28,221 nucleotides of DNA from a virus, in IMG/VR virus record IMGVR_UViG_3300025630_000043, positions 1-28,221 of that record; one strand, 5' to 3'. Positions within the stretch are counted from its first letter, which is position 1; each line of letters opens with the position of its first letter. The translations under genes were made by a program, and so were the position numbers. Below the pieces are notes generated by a model, which saw only the letters and a list, made by a program, of their open reading frames with translations, had not been told where the DNA came from and made no database searches. Below are positions 8,507 to 13,878 of this stretch, one piece after another.

Positions 8507-8595
8507 GTTATACACAGGTTATTCACAGCCTATGAATAACCTATGAATAAAGTTATACACAAGTTATTCACAGCCTATGAATAACCTATGAATAA
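8507..8595 (+). repeat. DnaA-box / iteron array, candidate replication origin
   Basis: A 45-base unit occurs twice in tandem. Each copy holds TTATACACA and TTATTCACA (8508-8516, 8519-8527, 8553-8561, 8564-8572), all four matching the bacterial DnaA-box consensus TTWTNCACA on the same strand, with 11-base spacing inside each pair. Each pair is followed by two tandem CCTATGAATAA units, also 11 bases long, whose reverse complement is one or two bases away from a DnaA box. GTTATTCA and TGAATAAC form an inverted repeat around CAGCCTA. An AT-rich tract (ACTTTTTTTATTG) follows directly, as an unwinding element would. It lies in a non-coding gap. The repeats are seen directly; origin function is inferred. 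Confidence 0.65.
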
Positions 8596-8642
8596 CTTTT
8601 TTTATTGAGAAACTCACATGCCTCCCTCTGACGGTCCCTCAC

Positions 8643-8680
8643 TTTTTGAGAGGCTCCTCTCATAGGTTTAGGCTCAAAAA
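8643..8680. repeat. Inverted repeat upstream of capsid promoter
   Basis: TTTTTGAG (8643-8650) and CTCAAAAA (8673-8680) are perfect inverted copies. Between them GAGAGG and CCTCTC form a second, smaller inverted repeat. Neither arm is followed by a T-run in a way that makes a convincing terminator. The structure may be a protein-binding site or an RNA fold near the iteron array. The rest of 8437-8832 outside the listed sites shows no gene. Confidence 0.4.
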
Positions 8681-8722
8681 ATGGCACACCATCGATAATT
8701 CGGGCTCGGATCTCTATAATCA

Positions 8723-8754
8723 TTGCGGACTCCTCAGATATGATATAATATAAT
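8723..8754 (+). promoter_or_regulatory. Probable promoter of the major capsid gene
   Basis: TATAAT occurs twice, overlapping, at 8744-8749 and 8749-8754, both perfect -10 boxes. A partial -35 box TTGCGG lies at 8723-8728 (15 and 20 bases away respectively). The predicted leader of about 70 bases contains a small CGGT-CGC-ACCG hairpin (8767-8777) before the AGGAG site of the capsid gene. A dedicated promoter suits the need for high capsid expression after the upstream terminator. Confidence 0.55.
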
Positions 8755-8832
8755 GGTTAGAGGGTACGGTCGCACCGGTAAACAGCAGAGGAGCCCCAGT
8801 CGCAAAAAACCCTTTTTACATAGGAGCATCAA

Positions 8833-9801
8833 ATGGCAGATGCAGTTAATCCGATCCGTTTTGCGAATACGGTCGGCAATCAGCTCGAGGGAGTCGTCCG
8901 TCTCTCAGCAATGATCTCTCAGGAGATAAATTTACTACTCAAAGATTCCTCAAATCTCCGCAATAGTGGACTTATAAGCTATCAGGGGAGCATTAACGGC
9001 CTCGGAAGTGACACTGTACGTGTACGCTTGGCAGGTTTAGATGGTTATGATAGCATGGCAGCCGCTACAAATGAGATCTCCGACGAGTCAGGAAATACGA
9101 CAGCCCTCACCATCGACTCTGCGGATCTCGTAGCTGCGAGACAGTACATCATATATGAGATGTCGGATCTTTCTTCTATGACCGGCTTGGCAGGCTCTCA
9201 GGACATCGATCCCTTCCGAATTGCTCGCTCAATTAGTCAATCCTATGAGACTCGATTTGCAGAGCTCACAGGAGCCGCAGCCGCTAATTTTACAACCTCA
9301 GTCGGACTCAATACTACGACTCTCTCAGTAGACGACTTTTTTGACGCAATATTCGCAATTGAACAAGCCGCAGACGTCGGAGCCGCAGGTCCCTACGCAG
9401 CCGTCCTCTCGCCTAAGGCCTTGACAGAGCTTCAGGACAGTCTCCGCAATGAGACAGGAAACGCAGTAAGTCGTATGCAATCCTCACAGGAGATGCTTAT
9501 GGCTAAAGGTGCGAATTTTGCCGGTAATCTATTTGGTGTCGATGTATATCGCTCAGGTCATGTAAATGAGAATGCCTCCTCTGGCTATGATAACTATCTC
9601 CTATCGCCAATGGCTCTCGGATATGTTGACGGTATCCCCGCAAACATCCCCGGATCCTCTGACTTAATGTCTATGGGTAAGGTAGTTGTCGAATTTGATC
9701 GTCAAGCTATGAGTGCAAAAACTTACATCGTAGGACATGCGTATCTCGGCCTCGGTATCATTCAAGATGACAAGGGTGTAAAAATCCTCTCAGCACGATA
9801 A
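8833..9801 (+). CDS. Major capsid protein
   Basis: This 322-residue protein is taken to be the main head protein. It follows portal and scaffold genes, has its own promoter, a good AGGAG site and a strong terminator. The sequence fits a HK97-fold capsid protein without a fused protease: a helical, polar N terminus with VGNQLEGVVRLSAMISQEINLLL, a central helix near residues 160-195 (SVDDFFDAIFAIEQAAD), and a late segment with LLSPMALGYVDGIPANIP and TYIVGHAYLGLGIIQDDKGVKIL typical of the A-domain and closing strands. It has no cysteine. Low Lys and high Ala/Ser content differ from neighbouring genes, as is usual for abundant structural proteins. Confidence 0.85.
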   Translation: MADAVNPIRFANTVGNQLEGVVRLSAMISQEINLLLKDSSNLRNSGLISYQGSINGLGSDTVRVRLAGLDGYDSMAAATNEISDESGNTTALTIDSADLVAARQYIIYEMSDLSSMTGLAGSQDIDPFRIARSISQSYETRFAELTGAAAANFTTSVGLNTTTLSVDDFFDAIFAIEQAADVGAAGPYAAVLSPKALTELQDSLRNETGNAVSRMQSSQEMLMAKGANFAGNLFGVDVYRSGHVNENASSGYDNYLLSPMALGYVDGIPANIPGSSDLMSMGKVVVEFDRQAMSAKTYIVGHAYLGLGIIQDDKGVKILSAR

Positions 9802-9872
9802 CCGGATCATGATTTTGTCGGAGATTGTGACTTGTCGTAGTCTCCTCGTCATGATCTCCGGCCCTTTTTTTT
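9802..9872 (+). terminator. Long two-part terminator hairpin after capsid gene
   Basis: CCGGATCATGA (9802-9812) pairs with TCATGATCTCCGG (9849-9861) with a two-base bulge, followed by CCC and eight T residues. Inside it GGAGA (9820-9824) can pair with TCTCC (9841-9845). The loop-side sequence GTAGTCTCC (9837-9845) is also the exact complement of GGAGACTAC, the ribosome site of the next gene at 9876-9884, so alternative folding is possible. Confidence 0.8.
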
Positions 9873-9885
9873 ATAGGAGACTACA

Positions 9886-10539
9886 ATGACAACATATGAG
9901 AAATATTCTCAGCCTTGGGAGGAGGCTCAGCATACAGAGACTCGCATCCCAAAAAAGAAAAACCCTCGCTTCTTTTTTGCGCACCATCCCGAGAATTGGG
10001 AGCTAGTAATTTTTGAGACATACGACAGCTCAGACGACAAGCGTAAAAAAATCAGCACTCCTCTATTACTCCCCATCCTGAGCTCGATACAAGAGGAGCC
10101 GGGGGTAAATGGTACGAGAGCTGTCGGAGGGAGATTAGACTCCTCAATCATGAGGACCTCCCTGAGCGATCGGGATTGGGCTATAATCGATCCCAAAAAA
10201 CACGATTATCTCCGAGTCTATCCCGCGCACAAAGGCAATTATCACACATCGAGATGGATAAAACTCGAAAAGATAGGACGCAGGATTATCGAGCATTTCG
10301 ATCAGAAAGGATTTGACGAGTGGAGACGATCTCTGATTGCGGAGGGACATCTCAATCCTCCCCATCCTCAGATCGCAGAGCTCCGTCTGATATCGATGAA
10401 TCGAGCCATGTCACGACTCGAGAGAGATCAGCACATCCCCGAGGTCGCTACACGACTAAAGAGCAAACAAGAAGAATTTAAACAGACAAAAAAAGCGATA
10501 GCCCTCATCTCTAAATTAGGGAGGGATGCCTATGTCTAA
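9886..10539 (+). CDS. Conserved-looking phage protein of unknown function
   Basis: I do not recognise this 217-residue protein. It is basic and polar, with a KKKNPRFFFAHHPENWELVIF segment near the N terminus, a central region DRDWAIIDPKKHDYLRVYP, and a charged helical C-terminal half ending in KSKQEEFKQTKKAIALISKL. There is no membrane segment. It has an excellent TAGGAGACTACA leader and is the first gene after the capsid terminator, in the place where head-closure or head-maturation genes usually lie. A structural or assembly role is possible but not shown by sequence. The next short gene overlaps its end. Confidence 0.7.
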   Translation: MTTYEKYSQPWEEAQHTETRIPKKKNPRFFFAHHPENWELVIFETYDSSDDKRKKISTPLLLPILSSIQEEPGVNGTRAVGGRLDSSIMRTSLSDRDWAIIDPKKHDYLRVYPAHKGNYHTSRWIKLEKIGRRIIEHFDQKGFDEWRRSLIAEGHLNPPHPQIAELRLISMNRAMSRLERDQHIPEVATRLKSKQEEFKQTKKAIALISKLGRDAYV

Positions 10540-10675
10540 TGATGATAAAAAAACCGCAGCTTTCCACAGGATAGCCTCTCAGATCGTGAGGAGCAATCCC
10601 TCACTCACTCATGATGAGGCATGTCGTAAATTAGCCAAACATCTCGAAAGAGCACAACGTAAAAAGGAGCGATAA
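10532..10675 (+). CDS. Small basic helical protein (47 residues)
   Basis: A short ORF runs from ATG 10532 to TAA 10673-10675, filling the gap between two larger genes and overlapping the preceding gene by eight bases. AGGGAGG lies about seven bases before the start. The peptide is charged and helical (RIASQIVRSNPSL, then EACRKLAKHLERAQRKKER). The tight fit, good ribosome site and matching codon use support it as real. Its function is unknown; the HDEACRKLAKHLERA stretch could be a small helix pair that binds a partner protein or nucleic acid. Confidence 0.6.
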   Translation: MSNDDKKTAAFHRIASQIVRSNPSLTHDEACRKLAKHLERAQRKKER

Positions 10676-10676
10676 G

Positions 10677-11018
10677 ATGGCCTTTACAGATAAACAAGAA
10701 TTTAAAATTCCCCGACATATCATTCAGCCCGGGGGAGTGAATATTGAAACCATAACAGCAGATAAAGATCTAAACTATAAAGATGCTCAGTATCAAGTCA
10801 TCACAAATAATAAAGGATCCTCTGCTACCATTAAGGTCCCAGCCAAGAAGGATGGGGTGTGGTTTTGGTTTAAAAATAGCGCATCCAGTGGTCACTCTTT
10901 TGTTTTACAAGATGCTGATGGTAATCCTATCATTGGGGGAGCTGGACTCGCAGCGGGTAAGGCGGCTCTATTAGTTTGTGATGGCTCAGCTTGGGCCGTA
11001 GTATTCCAGCAAGCATAA
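10677..11018 (+). CDS. Small beta-rich structural protein, decoration-like
   Basis: This 113-residue protein is predicted to be mostly beta. The C-terminal half (SATIKVPAKKDGVWFWFKNS, HSFVLQDADGNPIIG, then LAAGKAALLVCDGSAWAVV) resembles the small beta domain repeated in many phage decoration and fibre proteins, where a hydrophobic strand ends in a DGSAW turn. AAGGAG lies seven to twelve bases before the start. It sits between capsid and connector genes, the usual place for a head decoration protein. The exact role is inferred from position and fold pattern. Confidence 0.65.
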   Translation: MAFTDKQEFKIPRHIIQPGGVNIETITADKDLNYKDAQYQVITNNKGSSATIKVPAKKDGVWFWFKNSASSGHSFVLQDADGNPIIGGAGLAAGKAALLVCDGSAWAVVFQQA

Positions 11019-11019
11019 T

Positions 11020-11790
11020 ATGTCCTTATCCACTCCCTACGCAGCGCAGATTAGGACCGTCGAGTTACTCGAGAGAGGACGAGCTCAGACGACAGAGATT
11101 CGTTTTTATCGGGATGGCTCTCAGGTCATCCCGACAGATGCTCTCTATACTCTCATAAAACCGACAGGAGCCGATCTCCTCACCGGAGCGACTGCGATAA
11201 TTGCGGGGAGTGGGACTGTCTCATACAATCACACAGCAGATCAGCTCGCAGATACAGAGCTCCTCGGAGAGGGATACATCCAAGAATGGACAGTCACGAT
11301 TGAGGGAGAGGATTTTATTTATCGCAGGATGGCGGCTCTCGTCCGTAAAAGATTATATCCTGTCGTCTCTGACATCGATCTTACTGCGACATATAGCGAT
11401 CTCAACAATCTCAGACCCTCCTCTCTGACATCATATCAACAATACATAGATGATGCGTGGTTTCAGATCCTGAGACGTATCCGCAATCAGGGGATGGGCT
11501 ATGAGTATCTCATGATGTCTCCCGAGGCATTTTTTGAGGTCCATAGACATCTCAGTCTATATCTCATATTTAGAGATTTCCATAGCTCCCTCGGGCAATC
11601 AAACGGCAGATACCTCGATCTCGCAAATGAACACTACAAGCTCTATAGAGACGAATTTGATCAGATCAATTTTGTATATGACGAAGATCACGATGGAAAA
11701 GCAGACGACGCAGACAAACGGACGAGAGGACAGCCGACAATCTATCTCACTCGCCCCGGGATCAATCATTATAGACGTCGGAGATACTAA
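11020..11790 (+). CDS. Head-tail connector / adaptor-like protein
   Basis: This 256-residue protein lies where siphoviruses encode the head-tail adaptor. Its N-terminal third is beta-rich (EIRFYRDGSQV, GSGTVSYNH, YIQEWTVTI). The middle third is helical, from YQQYIDDAWFQILRRIRNQG through FFEVHRHLSLYLIFRDF, as in connector proteins. Near the C terminus residues 221-232 (DEDHDGKADDAD) match an EF-hand or dockerin-type calcium loop (D-x-D-x-D-G). The protein ends in a basic patch, YRRRRY. The start follows the previous stop by one base and the stop overlaps the next start (TAATG). The connector role rests on position and helical pattern. Confidence 0.6.
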   Translation: MSLSTPYAAQIRTVELLERGRAQTTEIRFYRDGSQVIPTDALYTLIKPTGADLLTGATAIIAGSGTVSYNHTADQLADTELLGEGYIQEWTVTIEGEDFIYRRMAALVRKRLYPVVSDIDLTATYSDLNNLRPSSLTSYQQYIDDAWFQILRRIRNQGMGYEYLMMSPEAFFEVHRHLSLYLIFRDFHSSLGQSNGRYLDLANEHYKLYRDEFDQINFVYDEDHDGKADDADKRTRGQPTIYLTRPGINHYRRRRY

Positions 11791-12221
11791 TGGCTGTCTC
11801 CGTCTCTCAGGTCAGATCTGCGATCGCTCAAAATATATCCGACCTCTCAGGCTTTAGGGAGGTCAGGATGCTCCCTGAGTATTTTGGCAGGTCTCAAAAT
11901 ACACTCGGACATCTGGGTTTTACTGTCGAGATGTCTGCGACAAATGCAGCTAATGAGAGACAGAGGAATTCGATAGGGTGCTATGTCGAGTCGCTTGTGC
12001 GAGTCAGATTTGCGTATCGGATACGACCTCATGATGTCGTGTTAGATTATGGCAATGCACTCGATAAAGAGCAGGAAGTGATCGGAGCTGTGATGGCTCG
12101 AGACTTTAATCGAGCTATAGAGATACGATTTGTCAGATCTTCTCGTCGATCTCCTGACTCTCAGGAGTATATTATATCTGAGATTGAATTCTCAGCACTA
12201 CACACCTTTATATTATCATAG
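11790..12221 (+). CDS. Putative tail terminator / minor tail protein
   Basis: This 143-residue protein precedes the tail tube gene, the classic place for the tail terminator that caps the finished tail and joins it to the head. It begins with a helix (VSQVRSAIAQNISDLSGF) followed by alternating strands (HLGFTVEMSAT, ESLVRVRFAYRI, AIEIRFVRSS, YIISEIEFSALHTFIL), matching the alpha-beta layout of such proteins. It overlaps the preceding gene by one base. No catalytic motif was seen. The assignment rests on position, length and secondary structure. Confidence 0.55.
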   Translation: MAVSVSQVRSAIAQNISDLSGFREVRMLPEYFGRSQNTLGHLGFTVEMSATNAANERQRNSIGCYVESLVRVRFAYRIRPHDVVLDYGNALDKEQEVIGAVMARDFNRAIEIRFVRSSRRSPDSQEYIISEIEFSALHTFILS

Positions 12222-12230
12222 GAGATTATT

Positions 12231-12743
12231 GTGGCCTATTCTACTTTACCAAAAACACGTCGAGATGGTGTAATCACACTATCTGACGCAACCGGCACAC
12301 CGGTAACCCTCGAGATCGCATATGAAGAGGGAAATGTAACATTTGACACTCCCAAGGCGGCTCAGACTGTGATCAGAGACAGAGGGACGATCACGACAGT
12401 CAGAAAGGGGGATGATGAGCCCTCAGCGACAGGATCTTTCTCCGCATATTTCCGACAGTTTACAGATGGAGCCGAGGCCGGTAGTATTCTCGACTTTATC
12501 AATAAGACAGGACATTACTCCTCAAACGTCTCGACAGGCAATTCGGGGACTCCTTATGTCGAGTTTTATTGTATCGACATACAATATCAGGTCGATGCGA
12601 CAGCCCTCACAGATACAGAGACACACGAGGCGACTCTCTCTAAATGCGTGTGCACTGCTTCCTTCACTGAGGGAGATCCGTCCTCATTTACAATAAACTT
12701 TACATGCTACGGAGGAGTCACTTACACAGCGACTACTCCCTAA
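12231..12743 (+). CDS. Major tail (tube) protein
   Basis: The 170-residue protein starts at a GTG at 12231 after a strong AGGAGATTATT leader. It is beta-rich with Thr, Ser and Gly turns (RRDGVITLSDATG, TVIRDRGTITTVRKGD, ATGSFSAYFRQFTDG, HEATLSKCVCTASF). This layout and the use of GxITLSDATG-type and final FTCYGG strands fit siphovirus tail tube proteins. It is followed directly by the tail assembly chaperone pair, then the tape measure, which strongly supports it. It should form the hexameric rings of the tail tube. No extra Ig-like C-terminal domain is present. Confidence 0.75.
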   Translation: MAYSTLPKTRRDGVITLSDATGTPVTLEIAYEEGNVTFDTPKAAQTVIRDRGTITTVRKGDDEPSATGSFSAYFRQFTDGAEAGSILDFINKTGHYSSNVSTGNSGTPYVEFYCIDIQYQVDATALTDTETHEATLSKCVCTASFTEGDPSSFTINFTCYGGVTYTATTP

Positions 12744-12761
12744 TAGATATCAGGAGACTAC

Positions 12762-13139
12762 ATGAAAATATCTATCCGCAAATGGGGAGGGGAGATCGAT
12801 CTGACGACTCCCTCCCTTGCTACATCTTTTGAATTTGTCTCTCTGTGGACATCTGAGAGTGACAACGCACGTCTCGCTCGTCTCTGCGCAGGTGCGCTCG
12901 GAGTCTGTCTCGATCACGTCCGCAAATTGCCAAAATACAGACCCGGCAAATCATCCCCTCTCGAGTACGGACACACATGTCTCGATAGACTCCTGAGCGA
13001 GGGGATTGTGGCATCTGTCATTTATGAGGAGGGAGTGAAGGCTCTGTCATTTATGGCGACAAAAATCCCGACCGAGAAAGAGGTCGACGAAAAGGCAAAT
13101 TTTACGCATTCCATAAATTCGGACATCTCGACAGATTAG
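12762..13139 (+). CDS. Tail assembly chaperone, short form (gpG-like)
   Basis: This 125-residue protein should be the short tail assembly chaperone that coats the tape measure protein during tail assembly, as lambda gpG does. It lies between tail tube and tape measure genes, is mostly helical and of usual size, and has an ideal GGAGACTAC leader at 12753-12761. Near its end the slippery heptamer AAATTTT (13097-13103) lies in the correct phase (A AAT TTT). A -1 shift there leads into a second open frame that continues to 13321. The zero-frame product ends HSINSDISTD at a TAG. Confidence 0.8.
   Translation: MKISIRKWGGEIDLTTPSLATSFEFVSLWTSESDNARLARLCAGALGVCLDHVRKLPKYRPGKSSPLEYGHTCLDRLLSEGIVASVIYEEGVKALSFMATKIPTEKEVDEKANFTHSINSDISTD
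13097..13103 (+). other. -1 ribosomal frameshift slippery site
   Basis: AAATTTT is read as A AAT TTT in the frame of the upstream gene (codons for Asn113 and Phe114), which is the canonical X XXY YYZ form. Slippage lets both tRNAs re-pair with AAA and TTT. The 0 frame ends 34 bases later, and the -1 frame is open for a further 72 codons, as expected for a gpG/gpGT pair. No stimulatory pseudoknot was worked out. Confidence 0.75.
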
Positions 13140-13321
13140 AGCTCCTCATGAGTCGCAGATGGGGGAGAGATCCGGATTGGTTCCGCTCCCTCGATCCTGA
13201 CACTCAGACCTCCCTAATTGCCGACTATATCCTCGAGACTGAGACACAAAAACAGAGAGAGGAGAGAAAAACTCGCTATAATAGAGAGCAGATACACAGG
13301 ATGAGGAATAGAGATGGCTAA
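13103..13321 (+). CDS. Tail assembly chaperone, frameshift extension (gpT-like domain)
   Basis: This 72-residue open frame is expressed, by inference, only as the C-terminal part of a 186-residue fusion made when ribosomes slip at 13097-13103. The full product would run from 12762 to 13321. The extension begins YAFHKFGHLDRLELLMSRRW, continues GRDPDWFRSLDPDTQT, and ends in a strongly charged helix (ETQKQREERKTRYNREQ). WGRDPDWFRSLDPD-type segments are typical of gpT-like domains that bind the tail tube protein. The stop overlaps the next gene by eight bases. An independent start at ATG 13148 is possible but has no good ribosome site. Confidence 0.75.
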   Translation, partial: YAFHKFGHLDRLELLMSRRWGRDPDWFRSLDPDTQTSLIADYILETETQKQREERKTRYNREQIHRMRNRDG

Positions 13322-13877
13322 AGTTTTTATCAAGCAGGGAAACGCTGCGATCGGAGTATCTGACGAATTAGAGAGGATGGTCAACAATCTATTAGACCAG
13401 CTCCCCCTTATCCGTCAGATCTTCGAGAATGAGATGACTGAGATATATGAGGAGGCCTATCGACAATGGCCTGTGAGGACGCAGAGACCTCGCACAGCAG
13501 ACGAGAAGAAGGCGGCTATATTTGGAGCCCTCAAACGACAGAAAGGCACTCAGGAGGCCTCTGCTATCATGAGAGAGATTGACGAGTCAGGACGTATAAA
13601 AGATGATCCCATCCCTGTCAGAGTGTCTCCTAAATCTCAGGACTCAAAAAATAGACTACAAAAAGGGATCCTTATAGAGGGAGAGGATATTGTCGCATTT
13701 GTGCGCAATGATGCCCCTTATGCGTGGGCTATCACGACAGGAGAGTACACACTAAACGATCTCGCATTTGGGACTCGCACAGCGGACGAGCTCCTCTGGA
13801 AACCTACGAAGCGAGCCGCATCGAAACTTGTTAATGTAATTGCGGACGACCTCATGAGAGGAGGCAAAAAGAAATAA
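13314..13877 (+). CDS. Minor tail or tail-completion-like protein
   Basis: This 187-residue protein starts inside the end of the chaperone extension and precedes the tape measure by one base. It begins with a helical region (ELERMVNNLLDQLPLIRQIF, then YRQWPVRTQRPRTADEKK) and has a later segment VAFVRNDAPYAWAITTG that resembles the N-x-APYA strand of HK97 gp10-like tail completion proteins. It ends in a basic tail, RGGKKK. Such genes usually lie before the tail tube, so the position here is unusual. The family assignment is tentative. Confidence 0.5.
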   Translation: MAKVFIKQGNAAIGVSDELERMVNNLLDQLPLIRQIFENEMTEIYEEAYRQWPVRTQRPRTADEKKAAIFGALKRQKGTQEASAIMREIDESGRIKDDPIPVRVSPKSQDSKNRLQKGILIEGEDIVAFVRNDAPYAWAITTGEYTLNDLAFGTRTADELLWKPTKRAASKLVNVIADDLMRGGKKK

Positions 13878-13878
13878 A

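Noticed and set aside
8507-8595. Possible CRISPR array
   Set aside because: Only two adjacent copies without unique spacers and no cas genes; the units match DnaA boxes and short tandem repeats instead.
8755-8805. tRNA-like sequence downstream of the capsid promoter
   Set aside because: There is no T-arm GTTC motif, no proper acceptor stem and only one small hairpin.
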